The notes: generated from the sequence alone by a model not told the origin. Shown: positions 37,052 to 49,739, numbered from the stretch's first letter. The stretch is DNA of 64,000 bases from Rhopalosiphum padi (GCF_020882245.1 NC_083598.1:2721178-2785177), one strand, 5' to 3'. Numbers and translations: made by a program.

Positions 37052-37162
37052 ATGATGGCCTCAGAGATATGCGCGTTCATAATACTATCTAATTCTGTAG
37101 TATTGTGGTGTAAAATGGTCTCCGTGAACGGACGAACGGAAAATTGGCCATTTATAATTTGA
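37052..37162 (+). CDS. Candidate short ORF (36 codons) behind a TATA box
   Basis: ATGATGGCC opens a frame of 36 codons beginning MMASEICAFIILSNSVVLW, with a hydrophobic central segment (residues about 7-19) that could be a membrane segment or signal-anchor. The same frame is open upstream to about 36914. Composition is balanced compared with flanks. No family is recognised. Chance occurrence in a GC island is possible. Confidence 0.22.
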   Translation: MMASEICAFIILSNSVVLWCKMVSVNGRTENWPFII

Positions 37163-38054
37163 GCGCGTACGTTTAGCAGAAATTAAACGGGCGTTATATA
37201 TGCGTATGGGTAGGTTAGGTATATGCCGCGAAACGAATGGCGCACGCAGAGAGATTTATGTGTTTATCTCGCGTATACCTATATAATATTATAATATAAC
37301 AAAATGTATATTATGATAATAGCAACAACCATAAACGTAGACGTACGAGGTTGCATTGTTGCGCGTTAAATGGATCATAATATATTATAATAAGCCGCAT
37401 TGTTTTAAGTGTGCCGACATTGGTGACATTTCGATGCACTTAAATTTCTAAAGGGAATTATTACTGTTGGTCGTACACATGAATAATACGTACAAGTCAT
37501 GCAGACGGATAAGGTCAAATCGCAAATATTTTAGTCCAACAGCATTCACGAGAAAAAAGGTAATATTATGTCCGAAATGCACCCGAGTAAAAGTTGACCC
37601 CAAAGGCGCAAATAAATAATATACTTGTGTTTTTAAGCTAATAATCATATGTTTAAAAAGCATTTTCATTAGCTTACTCGGTTAGTGAGAAGCATATGAA
37701 CTACGGGATCAAGAGTTAGTGGGTAATATCAATAAGCATTTTAAAACTTGTAAATTAACTAAAATGCATACTTCTATATAATATTTTGTTATATACGGGG
37801 AGACTATATTATACAATGACTCTATACTATATTGTTGAATTAATTTTTGATTAAATTTAGATGTACATCATATAGGTAGGAACACCAGGAACTGTGCAGT
37901 AGGTATACGAATCAGATAAACGTGCAGGTAAGTACAAGTATACAAAACATTATTTTGGTTTTTTTTATTTTGGTGTGGGGGTTAGTTAGCCCTCAAAACT
38001 AATTTCGTCATTATACAATATTGTACTCATATAAAACATCGCGGTTGTGTACAG

Positions 38055-38260
38055 AACCGTGTGATCGGGCGGTGGTCGAGAACGAGGAGTGAGTGGTTAA
38101 GCTTTTTGTCGATAGAAGACTTTAACTGTCGACCCACCGAGAGTTATCCGGAAGGCAACCCTTTGCCGTCTCGGTTATACCCGACCGAAGACTTATTATA
38201 CAATTACTATAACTGCTATATACGGACGGACGCAAGTTATATACGCGCACCTGTGCGCCC
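38055..38260 (+). CDS. Candidate internal coding exon bounded by splice-like sites
   Basis: An acceptor-like TTGTGTACAG ends at 38054 and a donor-like GTGAGA begins at 38261. Between them one frame is open for 68 codons (no internal ATG needed), with a mixed protein-like composition rich in Pro, Ser, Tyr and acidic residues (for example SFLSIEDFNCRPTESYPEG). No homologue recognised. It abuts the microsatellite cluster starting at 38281. Confidence 0.25.
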
Positions 38261-38280
38261 GTGAGAACTCGCCACTAAAG

Positions 38281-38302
38281 ACAGACAGACAGACAGTAGT
38301 TT

Positions 38303-38343
<41 letters not shown>

Positions 38344-38413
38344 GGACTGGTCGGATTCCACGGCCATCATCGCACCGCCGCTTACCTATATTACGTACCT
38401 ATATATACATTTA

Positions 38414-38450
<37 letters not shown>

Positions 38451-38694
38451 CGGCAAACAGCAGCAGCAGCAGCATCGGCAGAGGGCAGGTGCGCATCAAG
38501 TCGAACATGATTTTATTTTTTCATTCCTTCTATACCGAATCGTTTTTTATGGTATGCCCGTGACTCATGCGTTCCATACGTATACTCCTTTGATTTGATA
38601 TTTTATTTTTTTTTAACTCTGCTATTAGTGATGTATGTGCCGTGTGTGTGCATCGTAACGACGGGGCCGCTGCCGCGCCGCTTTAAGTAAAACG

Positions 38695-38730
<36 letters not shown>

Positions 38731-38803
38731 CGTAGTAAAAACTCGACAAAACGGTATTGTGTAATGTTATAATAATGTATTAATAGGCGTGTGTGTGTGT
38801 GTG
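38281..38803. repeat. Cluster of six simple-sequence arrays
   Basis: In order: (ACAG)4 at 38281-38296, (GT)18 at 38305-38340, (GT)15 at 38416-38445, (CAG)n at 38458-38474, (AC)16 at 38697-38728 and (GT)n at 38789-38803. GT and AC arrays on the same strand are inverted relative to each other, so they could pair as a large stem. Frames over this region are repeat artefacts. Confidence 0.93.
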
Positions 38804-39373
38804 ATGAAAGGGAAAAAAACCCGCCGAGCGACCCGAGAAGGGGTTTGACAAAATTAAATACGAGGTATTTCTGTTTTTTGACCCCTGTTATATGGGTACG
38901 CTCAAATATACTCCTACACACGTAGGTACCTATAACGCAGACGTCGATTTTTCGGACCGCACAGGAGTCTGTACCGGTATACACGGCCGAATTCCTCGAT
39001 GTCGTACCCCGAGTTTTGTTTTTCGTTTTATGTAAAAATAGTCGTTAGTCCGGGCCAGCTCGGTCGTCGAGTTCCGTGTGATTAATCATGTGATAAGACA
39101 TAATATCATATGCTACACATATCAGGAAACGAGTCCGTCGACTAAATAAACGAGACATAATATATATGGCCACACGCACACGAGTGAAATCGTAGGGACG
39201 TATTTTTACGATAAGTTATATGCGTATAAACTGATTTTTATTTTAATCGTCTGTCGCGAGATAGTTATATATACATCGTAGTGCAGTAAAACGTTTTTGG
39301 CTTTCGGGTAAATTAATTTTGTATTATCTTAGTACACGCAGTATCAATTAGTATCACTATGTGTGATGTGACA

Positions 39374-39630
39374 CAGGGACGTACGCATAAAAAAGTTTGG
39401 GGGGGGGGTGTTTTTGAAAATCAGTTATTGAAAAGTAAAACTTTTTTTTAATAAATATTATACAAAAAATTTTTATGAAAATTAGGTTATAGTTAAAACA
39501 CTTTTTTTAAATACAAACATTGATGTAACAAAATTAACATTAAAATTGAATAAGTAAATAACCATAGAAAAAACCCAATTATTTCGGGGGGTGTTTGAAC
39601 ACCCAAAACACCCCCCTGTGTACGTGCCTG
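39374..39630. mobile_element. hAT-like MITE, 257 bp
   Basis: The left end CAGGGACGTACGCA and the complement of the right end CAGGCACGTACACA match at 12 of 14 positions. Inside both ends is a G-run followed by GTGTTT. Flanks GATGTGAC (39365-39372) and ATTGTGAC (39632-39639) share TGTGAC, consistent with an old, slightly eroded 8-bp duplication. No coding capacity. Confidence 0.75.
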
Positions 39631-39693
39631 AATTGTGACCAATATTGTGATCGCGGCTTATATTGTCCAAGTACCCCGAACCGCGCACGTCGA

Positions 39694-39725
39694 TTGGTCA
39701 CGTCCAAGTCATTGGTGTATAAATA
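39694..39725 (+). promoter_or_regulatory. Candidate promoter: inverted CCAAT boxes plus TATA box
   Basis: GATTGGTCACGTCC and ATTGGT (two inverted CCAAT boxes, the first next to CACGTC) are followed at once by TATAAATA at 39718-39725. The hAT-like MITE at 39374-39630 ends about 60 bases upstream. A start near 39748 would leave only a few bases before the ATG at 39756, so a longer transcript using a later ATG is also possible. Confidence 0.35.
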
Positions 39726-39755
39726 TTATTGCATTATATAGATAACGACAAACAC

Positions 39756-39899
39756 ATGATCAAACGTCTGAGGTTTGAAACTTTCCGATCCGCGGTACTA
39801 CCGATGCGGAAGACGGACACAATGATAATTGTTATAATGTACGATGTGATGACGTTGCAACAGCGGCAATGGATCAGAACAACGGAGTATAATAAATAA
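39756..39899 (+). CDS. Candidate short ORF (47 codons)
   Basis: An ATG frame begins MIKRLRFETFRSAVLPMRK and ends TTEYNK. It is basic at the N-terminus and has no recognised domain. Interest comes only from its position behind the CCAAT/TATA sequence. A competing 90-codon minus-strand frame covers the same interval. Confidence 0.18.
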   Translation: MIKRLRFETFRSAVLPMRKTDTMIIVIMYDVMTLQQRQWIRTTEYNK

Positions 39900-40009
39900 T
39901 AATATAATGGGCGATGTTTTGTTGATATTGTCGAATCGCGCCGGAAATGAATTTCGATCCGCCGCCGCGGCGGATACGAGGACTTCACGATTTTCGGGTT
40001 GTACAATAA

Positions 40010-42085
40010 TAATAATAATAATAATAACTTATACGGCAGTCGTGATTTACAATAATATTGTGTACGATATCATATAGATTTCACGCAGTACGTATACCTA
40101 TTTATACCGTCGTGTGCAATGCGGTTTGTAGACGAACGAATGCTTTATGTCGGCGGTGCGTCGGTCTTTCAAATAGACAGGTATTTTGAGTATGTATAGG
40201 CATACCGACTGTGCGTATATACACTCGCCACGGTGAACGATGTTGTCTTGCGCTGTATTATTATTATCATTAAATATATTATTACTATTATATAAGCCCG
40301 CGATAGTACCTACCACCTTTATGATGTGTATAGTATGCATATTACAGAGAGGAGGCGCGTGAGAAATTTCATCGGATAGACTGCTCGGGTTATTCGATAG
40401 GAAAATACGTTAACGAAAAAAAAATTAATTTTCCATCTGGCGATCACCCTTTATAATATAATGTTTAGTCCGTTTGATTTTTGAAGCATATAGATATTTA
40501 AAAATATGTTGTTTTGTTTCAACACGACTCGTACCGTTCGAATACTTGAAAATGTTGATACAGAACTAAACATATATATATATATATATTATACCTAATT
40601 ATATTGTTATTAACGCATAATATATGTTAATACTTATTCAAAATTATTTCTTAATAACAAGTAAATTTTGATTTTTCTTACTCCGATATTTCTGAATAAA
40701 CAAATATAAATTTAAAGTTGGTTGAACGAAAAAATATACTAGTGAAAGCTACGTCAATATATTTTAATTAAATCAACGTCCAGTATAATAAATAATAATT
40801 AATAATAAACGATATTTTTTTTATTTTTATTCAACAGTAGGTATTTATTTTTCAATTATCTTAAATTCAATTATAAGAAAAATAATTAAATACTTAATAT
40901 TTTAAAAAACACTAGTTGTATTGGTAACTTTAATTTTTTTTTTTTTTTAACAAAGCAATGTTATTGATATAAATTAGTATACTGAAAATGTATATTATAA
41001 ATAGTAGAACAAGATTTATTTTTTACTCGACAATTAGTTATTAATTAATCGCTCATTAATTTACTACCTATTATAGCTATATGAAATATACTACAGAGTA
41101 CACGCGCTCTAAAAATAGATTAATAATTTATAAATTAAATGCGAAATGTATTCAACAAAGTACGTTTAGTTTAAAACGCCAACATTACCAATCAAATATG
41201 ATTTATCCAAATCAATAATATGATTATGTTATACTGCGTCTCTCAAGTCAAATTGCTGTAGAGCTTTTACTCCGAACTGCTAACGCGTTATAGTGTCACA
41301 GCTCAAATCTATTTCGAATTACTTCAATCGTCACCCATACACCATGTTTAATTTGCAATTAAAATACATTTTATATATATTATACACAAATATAACGTAT
41401 TGATATATTGTTATACGTACAATAATGGTATAAGGTCTAAGTCGACTGCACGAATGTAATATTTTACAGAAATATATATAAATATATATGTGCAGTCTCA
41501 AGGCCGTGCAGAGTTGGACGAAAAACATTATTGAAATAAAAATTTAACGTGCTTTAATATACATATAATATGGTGTAATATAGCTGCGGTATTGTAATAA
41601 TATGGTCGCGCCGTGTATCGGGGTCTCGTTTGCCGAATTTTAATACAGCGTACAATTTAGTACCTATACACATACCCGAGGCAAATGAAGAAAAAAATCT
41701 TTTTCGAAAACGAGTTAGGCGGGTTATCAGATTTCAAAGCAAAACAGTACCGGACCCGGTGGTGGCGGTGGTGTTTTCATAAATATACGATAAACATCGA
41801 ATTATATGCAATGTATATATATATATAGATATTATATACTTACTAAATGTTGGTATGTACCAAACCTATAAATATTATGAGTGGTACAATTTTTTTTTTT
41901 TTATAATAGTTTCTGCTCATTTTTTTGGTTTTACTTTTACGCAAATGTTCATAGCGAACGTGTCGTTTCGGATGTTTTGGACTCGGCAGCCGGGAAGCGT
42001 TACGCGTCAGACGAAATTGTTTTTTGGTTTATAATATTATAGGTTCCTACCGTAATTATTTTTAACTCACTCTTTGGGCATACTG
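40010..42085. other. Spacer without recognisable gene
   Basis: The stretch contains an (AAT)n run at about 40003-40025 and a right-hand mariner-like end word (GCGATCACCCTTTATAAT) near 40440-40457 without a clear partner. The remainder is AT-rich. Confidence 0.45.
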
Positions 42086-42217
42086 ATGAACAGCTCTTGT
42101 GTGGTCAAATCGAATGAGAAATATTTCCACAAGGTCGAAATTTCTCCCCCCACAACAAACGACCGCCGCATTCCAGTTCGACGCGGGGACAGACGTTTAG
42201 GTTTGAAATATGTATAA
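42086..42217 (+). CDS. Candidate short ORF (43 codons)
   Basis: An ATG frame in a small GC-balanced patch begins MNSSCVVKSNEKYFHKVEIS and has a basic Arg-rich C-terminus. No recognised family or splice sites. Listed because composition differs from the AT-rich flanks; chance remains likely. Confidence 0.15.
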   Translation: MNSSCVVKSNEKYFHKVEISPPTTNDRRIPVRRGDRRLGLKYV

Positions 42218-42219
42218 AA

Positions 42220-42949
42220 AGTCAAGGAAACAACCTAATGCGCTGTTGACTTAAATAGCCTCGTAAAAATTAGGATTGAAACCAACCAATCAAATAGATA
42301 AATATATTATAATAATATATGGTTTGTTTTATTTAAATAACGATATGCGATCCAGGTGATACCCTAAACCCATAATGTGAATATAAAGTGTCTGATTAAG
42401 TATGTTTAATATTTGTTGTCAAACTGTTATACCACTTGAACAAATGTTATAGTCCATATGTTGTTTTTTAATCGAGCCTTAATTATTGGTTAAATTATTT
42501 TATTATTGCTGTGGTGTGTGACACATGCAGGACTTAATTGAAAACAAAAATCATTAGAGTGTACATAATATATATATATAATATGTTCATACTCCATATG
42601 TATACGATGATATACTATATACCCTACGGGAAGACTGTTGGCATCCATCGGAGTACCGAGTGTTTAAAAATATATTAAACTAAAATTACGTTTTTACTGG
42701 AAAATAAGATCATTTGTTGAAAAATTAAAACGGAATAACAAAAAAAAGTTCTAATTTTGGCACATTTGTATATTTTTATTTTCAATACGTATGTACCTAT
42801 TGCAGGTACTGACTGTTATTAAACATAAAAAGTGAGAAATCCCATTAATTATATTCGATTTATTTAGTAACTAAAAAATAAAAACACACAGCCGAAACAA
42901 TGTTCAAATAGGAAAATAAATGTAGGAAAATAAGAAAAAAAGGACTGAT

Positions 42950-42980
<31 letters not shown>

Positions 42981-44200
42981 CCTCAAAAATACTATCAAAG
43001 GTCGTAGATATTCTTTAGGCAGTCGTCGAAAAACTGCCGCCAAATATTTCATCAACCGCCCTCCAGCATAGAAACTTTATTGAAAATGTAATTATCCTGC
43101 GAGTCACTTCATTTTGGATTATTCTATAGCTTCTCTAAAAATATAACCAAATGTCTGTCTACGGGTATCCTATTTCTACGATGATGTCGTTGTAAAAAAG
43201 TAAAAGCTCGTCGCGCGTTTATAATATTGCCGACCAACGTGTATTTCCGGCATCGATTGTATAGGTATTTCAATTAATACGGGAGAACGGAGAACCGACT
43301 TCCAAATGATAAAACGTCCGTATCCTTGAAAAACTAAATATCCAACGAGACGATTTTTTATTTGTTTTCTTTTCCTTCGCGATTGCGGTGATTTTATAGC
43401 ACACGATAATATAAACGTATAGGTGCATAGTGTGTACACATAAATAATACGCACAATAGTCCATTATTATTATTATTATTACAATGAAACCATATTATAT
43501 TATTTTATTACACTATTTATATTACGTATATGTGCGTTAAACGCCGCTACAGTAAACAACGCGGCGGATATGGTAGGCATGTGATGTGTATAAATAATTA
43601 AATAATAATAATAATAATAATATTAAACATTACCATTACCAGATTATCGCGTCTATATATAGTAATACACACACACACACACACATATACCTATATTTTA
43701 TAGGTATAGGCACCTACATACACTTTACGCGCAGAAATGGTACACGCGCACCTGCAGCAGCCATCACATTACCGTGTATATTATTGTATTTTTATTATAC
43801 ATATTTAATTGTCTCGCCCGTAAGGAAATCGTTTTAAAAAGGAATACGAAAAAAAAATACATGCCGAAAACAATTGTTCCGGATGAGACCATATAATATA
43901 ATATAATATTGTATGCCTTGCGGCGGTGCGCCGATCACCCGCCGCCGCGGAACAGTGCGCGGACGGGTTTGTTTTTTCTATTTACTAATCGATTATTATT
44001 ATTATTATTACTACTATGCATACGTACCCGCGCACTCTGTCGATTATTCGACATAGTCGATCTATTAATCAATCAAAAGGTTCGAGCGGGAAAAAAATGT
44101 AATAATAATAATAAGACAATAAATTATTATATATACACAACGGCCGCGACGGTCGTCGTCGTCGAACGTTAAATTATTAGCGGTCAGTTCGAATACCTAC
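42220..44200. other. Spacer with simple repeats, no recognisable gene
   Basis: (AT)n lies at about 42957-42980, (AAT)n at 43603-43622 and (CA)n at 43667-43684. A GC-richer patch at 43905-43975 carries no recognisable frame. Confidence 0.45.
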
Positions 44201-44225
44201 TGTGTGTGTGTGTGTGTGTGTGTGT
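44201..44225. repeat. (TG)n microsatellite
   Basis: About 12 TG units are read directly. Confidence 0.93.
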
Positions 44226-44699
44226 TGTAGTGATTAACCTTTTGTGTTTAACGCATATTATGGCAATAGTTGTCTATAGAACAGAACATAACCTATGTAT
44301 ATATAAGAGTAGCGCAACCCCCTACCGCTCATACGACCCTCTCGCGACATCGCAGCAGAGCGCAAGACTTTGGCTCGTTTACAACACAATATCCATCGGA
44401 TCGAGACCGCTCACGCATTGATTAATTTGTTCTCCGTTGTCGTACATAATATTATATAATAATAATAATAATATATTATAGGACGTGTACCTGCGAAAAA
44501 AAACACACGACCAGACCATTAATCATTTGGCCAAAACTCGTGATCAGCGTGCAATACACATTATAACGAATAACGATATGTTTTGTCGTTTCGAGTAGCT
44601 GCTCGTACGCGTATAATACTCGTAATAACATGTTTTTAGTGCCTGATCGCAGAAACAAAAATACGTATTTGGCGCGTGTATATTATATTATGGACACGG

Positions 44700-45240
44700 T
44701 GAATGGTCATTCGTCAAGTATGCTCAGTCCCTTTTTTCATCGATATATTGTATAGTTGTTCAAAATCTGATTTTTTTGAATTTTTTTTATTAAACTTGTG
44801 GTCTATAGCAAAAAATTCTTAAAATTTTTTTTTGCTTCTTAAATAGTGTCTAGTAGAGATAAGAACTTCTAATTGTAAATCTTTCTAAATCGTTTTTCTA
44901 ATGAAAACTACCTTTGATAATATTGTAAATTATTTAGCGAACAATTATTCTAAAAATGTTGACACGTCAAAGCAACAATATTATTCAAACTGATATTTAA
45001 TTTTGCGTACTAAGCAAGCAAAAATTACTATAGATCCACGACAATAATTGATAATGTGTTTAGAAGACATAGTAGCTAAGTATTGTTTTTAAAAGGTTAT
45101 CAACGTTAATAATCCATCGAAATTTATAATTTGTAAAAATGTTTTAAGTATAATAAATTTTAAAATTATTTTTAAGGACTATTATTGTTATTAATATAAA
45201 CATTTAAATAAATGTAAAATTACTCGTTCAAATTTTGAAA
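44700..45240 (+). repeat. Interspersed repeat family A, copy 2
   Basis: Collinear and same-strand with 16967-17440. Landmarks are CATTCGTCAAGTATGCTCAG at the left, GAGATAAGAACTTCTAATTG, GATCCACGACAATAATTG, and TTTTTAAGGACTATTATTG near 45168. The flank beyond TTACTCGTTCAAATTTTG diverges. No coding capacity. Confidence 0.6.
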
Positions 45241-45914
45241 CATAGGTAGGTACATCATTTTTAAAATTTTCAAAAATTGATCTACTATAAATAATTTTTC
45301 CTATAAAAGAAGGTTTTTCATTTGAAAAAAACACGTTTGTATCGTCTTTTTATCGCTAATCGACTATCGTGGACGAATATTACCGTAAAATTTTTAAATT
45401 TTTAAAATATAGGTACCTGCGCATAAATACACATTTGGCAATTTTAATATAAATTTACAGTACGCATCAGTCGCATCATACAATGATGATGCTATACACC
45501 AGAAAAAATTTACAGATGCAGACAAATCGCAGTTTTATAGTCAAATTAGAAAATCTTGAAAGTATTCATATGAGACAAACCAAAGAGGCAAAGAATAAAC
45601 ATATGGTCTAATACAGGCAAAACGTCGCGGTATACTAAAGGAATTTATTTGCATTTTTACGCAGTGGAAATGCTTAACAACCAAACAGCGGTTTATGCGA
45701 TTGAAATTAAAATTAACATATTTACACGTCTAAAATATAATACCTAATGTGGTCGTGAGAAATTTAAATCTAAATTCGCACGGATAGCTTAAGGGTTCCC
45801 ATCACTTGCTGCATGCTCGTCGGTTGCTGCAGGTTATTTAAATTTTAGACTTTTGATACATTTAAATTATAATTACACCGTATGCGATATTGTATCATCG
45901 TTTTTCCACAATAC

Positions 45915-45918
<4 letters not shown>

Positions 45919-45951
<33 letters not shown>
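45919..45951. repeat. (TA)n microsatellite
   Basis: About 16 TA units are read directly. Confidence 0.95.
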
Positions 45952-45959
<8 letters not shown>

Positions 45960-46082
45960 GAAACTGCAGTATGGCGTTTCGATTCCCACATGTTTGCTGC
46001 CAGTTATTAGCTGCGCCACACATATGCGTACCACGGCGAAGTCTTATTATATATTGTATATATACTTCCTCCCAACGCCGAC

Positions 46083-46121
46083 GCAGCAGCAACAGCAGCA
46101 ACAGCAGCAGCAGCAGCAGCG
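46083..46121. repeat. (CAG)n with CAA interruptions
   Basis: About 13 CAG/CAA triplets would encode poly-Gln in one frame and poly-Ser or poly-Ala in the others. The surrounding frames carry no other recognisable feature. Confidence 0.92.
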
Positions 46122-46779
46122 GTGTTATGGATATTATTCGACTACGAACTCACCAGCTACTCGACGAGCTAAAAACTATTAGTTGCTTTTTTTTAAATTT
46201 TTTTTTACCAACGGACAACAATATAATAATAATATAATATATATATTAGGTACACATACACACATATATATATATTTATATCTACCCCCCGAGAGCCGAT
46301 GGCCCAATGGTTTTCGGACTGCCGCGACACTACAGATGTTGTTAACTGCAGTCACACACCTGTCCGATGCGAGTGTGTGTGTGCATATATAGACCAGCCG
46401 TCGTCATGTGTTTACCACCTTTGAACGACTGTTAATCGATTAAAAAAAATTAAAATTAAATAAAAACAGAAACAACGGAATTGTTATAATACCCAAAAAT
46501 ATAATATGCATATACCTGTAACCAGCTACGATAAAACAAGAATATATTAAATGTTTGCCCGGACCGTTGATAGAATAGTATTTATATACAACGCTCGTTG
46601 TCGCAATTATACGAAGCAGATGAATGTGCCATCACACGTCCGTCTTTATGATCGTATTACAGGAAATACATATTAAACAAGAGGTATTCGTTTCAAAAAT
46701 AACGAGGTCGTAATATTTTAAACACTTAAAAATGTTAAAATGTACGTTGTCGTTGCAGTGTCCAAACCATAAACATACC

Positions 46780-46864
46780 TACATTTTAGGGGGTGCAAAA
46801 ATGTTAAATCAGAAGCGTTAAACACTGCCCAACAACCCCCACGCCTCAACTAATTATGCCTCTG
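46780..46864. mobile_element. Possible hAT-like terminus
   Basis: The complement of 46845-46864 reads CAGAGGCATAATTAGTTGAG, resembling CAGAGGCGTA-type hAT ends, and there are C- and G-runs inside. No convincing left partner or duplication was found. Confidence 0.25.
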
Positions 46865-47400
46865 GGCCCTCCAGACACGACTTATTAGGTTGGGCGTGGT
46901 TTAGATGGTATAGTCTAGAGTGATTGTGGCTATGTTGTTTCACTGTCTGCAGCATAAAAAGCTATACCCGTACCCCATCGTTTTTTTTTTTTGTGATGCG
47001 AAAAATTGTCAATCTCATAGGTTTAGAACACTGTCCAAATCGGAAATGCGCATAGTGCAATTCAGTGAAGGTGTGCAAGTTAATGAAAACAATAAATACG
47101 AATTAATAAGTTTAAAAGTCAACGTTTTAAGTTTATAAAAGTTGAAAGTTAAGACGGCGAAAGATATTAAACTGGCTCAGTTAAAAATAAATTGATTTTT
47201 TTTAAATTTTAATCAGATACCATATCTGGGCCAAATATATTTAGTAGTTTTGCAACTTTCAATTATTATTTTAAATAATAACTAAATATACCGTTAAAAA
47301 TACAGCCCACACTATTCCTCATTATAGTGCACACTATAATAGCTGTAATGATTTAGGCAATTACACGTTTTTTGACGACTAAATGATATTTTAATCGAGA

Positions 47401-47620
47401 AACATTTGTTTGTATTTCAGATAGAGCGCTAACTCGCATGGGTGTACTGTGTCTCGTTTTGAAAACTTCCCAAGAACCTCTGCGGCGAGTTAAGTAGGCA
47501 CTCGCGAGCCAATATACGATTCACACGGTGCAGACGGGGCACACAGTCGATTGTGATCTCGAGCCGCGGCCACCTAACCTGAGCCGGCGGCTACAGTCAC
47601 GTTTTCCTCGTGACCCGAAC
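47401..47620. other. GC-richer patch with acceptor-like site
   Basis: TTTGTTTGTATTTCAG ends at 47420 and is followed by GC-rich sequence with a 19-codon ATG frame from 47438. No protein family is recognised. A noncoding exon or regulatory element is possible. Confidence 0.25.
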
Positions 47621-47787
47621 GCGTCTTGTTTAATATAGGCATATAATATAATTCGCCGTGCAGCCTCCCTTTTTTTCTGTCTTACACAAAGCCGCCGTGA
47701 CTTGGACTCGTAGGCGTATAGGTACCTATATATACAAAGACAGAGTATACGCAGTTGCAGGTGCCGCGCAAAAATGTAAATCCGTTA

Positions 47788-47894
47788 AGCCCAAATTTTA
47801 CGCTACAAATTCGGTATAGAGGGAATGGGATTGAATGTGATTTTACCTGATATATTATTCTCTACCTACCGGTTTTGTAGCGCGAAATTTGGAT
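47788..47894. mobile_element. Short palindromic element (about 107 bp)
   Basis: The left arm (47789-47822) contains CCAAATTTTACGCTACAAAT. The complement of the right arm (47859-47894) contains CCAAATTTCGCGCTACAAAA followed by CGGTA in both. The two arms could fold into a long stem. TA lies beside both outer edges, so a TA-target MITE or a folded RNA are both possible. Confidence 0.45.
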
Positions 47895-48714
47895 TACTTT
47901 GTTTATGTCGTAACTCGTTAGTCGTTTAAAGAATTTATCTTATCGCAGAAAAAAAACCCGTACCCAATGACGGCTATAACGAACCGAATATTTTTTATGC
48001 CGTCGGTGGCTGCAGCATAGGAGCTACAATATAATAGCTGTAGAATAAAATTTATTTCCGCAAACGTAGACGAATTTTTCGAATAGCCCGTGACATAATA
48101 ATAATATTCAGATTGAATACAATACACTGAAAAAGTGGTGTAGGTATATAATCACACGACAAACGGTAATAATTCGTCGTATAGGTACTTTGAATAATAT
48201 TACTGTCAAAATATTTTGCTGCCAAAACGTCTACCGCGGGGAATACGAAAATGATATGCAGCGCTTTTCGTTCATCTCGTTCGTTATTATTATATTGTGC
48301 ATCACCTACGTTGTTAATTTTAATTGACGATCCGCGAGTCGAGTAACTCAAATTCAAAAGTAATAACACAATAGTGGATGTACTAAACATATAGGTATAT
48401 AGTGCTGTACGCGCGAAACGGGAACTTATAATCCTTCCGGCTGTACGACTCGTCGCGTTATAATGAGCATCAGAACGCGCGCGCATACAATTATGCGTTA
48501 CCAATTATTATTATGCACAAGCCCTGCAGTATGCGCGTGTTGCATGTACAAATGTGCATGGCATGAATAATGAGTCTAAATAATTGTTATGTATATAATC
48601 GGTATTATAAAGGTATTATTTATAGATCTTAAGTGATCCGTACGATCTGTCGGAAAATCACGACGGACGCGCGCGCGTGTAATTCGATAAATACCGCGCG
48701 ACGGATAGGTCAGC

Positions 48715-48722
48715 TATATAAG
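48715..48722 (+). promoter_or_regulatory. Candidate TATA box
   Basis: TATATAAG follows a GC-rich, CpG-containing stretch (48640-48714). The context resembles a TATA-type insect promoter. No coding frame with ATG begins in the expected position downstream. Confidence 0.25.
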
Positions 48723-49739
48723 AACAAGCGTGCGATTTTACATTATTATTATTAGAAAATCGTTTACAATATTATATTGTATTGCATTGCGGCGGAATGG
48801 CCATATAAATTACACTGGTAAAGGTACGTCATGCAATTATTATTATAGGTATGAGCAGGTTTATAAATATTATTATCACGCGCCGATCCGAGACTTTTAT
48901 AATTACGATGAGGGGGGAGGGGGTGGAATAGCGTGAATACGGATTATGAGGGTGACCATATTACCTATAACATATCTCACTCTGAAGGCAGAGTTCATCT
49001 GGTTTTTTTTTTTAAATATGAATTATATTGTTGCACTTTTTTTTTATTACAATATTAACAACAACAGGTCGTTTATACATTTAATGTACGGTTTTTATTT
49101 TGTTGTTTCCTATGAAAATATTGAAATTTGCTTATTTTTCAACTTAAAACGCCATATTCATCATATTTTAAAATAATAATTAAAATATATACTAAATCAT
49201 TTAATGAGACTAACCCGTAGTCTGATTTTTATCGACACGTAGTAAAATTAAGCTAATTTTTTTGTTGAGGGGGGCTGATGTCGGGGTCCTGCAGTCTTAA
49301 CGTCAAAAATGACTTGTGATTATAGAACTGCATTATAGTAACAATATTTTGAAAGGAGAAAACTAAACACATATACAAATTTAAAGAGAGTATAGGTAAG
49401 TTCTCCCAAACCCGACCATCGTTATTTTCGCCTATGGTATAGTACGACATAAAAAGTTCTCTCCGACGACAATAAATTATTTTTTGAAAATTTTAGAACT
49501 GATTATGTCATTATATTATTAAACGTCAAACGTGTAACAATAATATTATACGACGCGCGACGTCTAAAAAATAGGATTTCGCACGACAACTATATATACG
49601 CATATTATTATTGTACGTTTCTTTTAATATTATAATATTATCATTTAGACAATGTATAACGACGGAAATACAATGCAATCCGTTGAACGTTCGTCGGCGG
49701 ATAATCGACGAGAAAAACAGGTGCAAAAATTAATATCAT

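Noticed and set aside
48052..48504. 150-codon minus-strand frame
   Set aside because: No recognisable motif, mixed AT-driven composition, and no splice or promoter support. It cannot be distinguished from chance.
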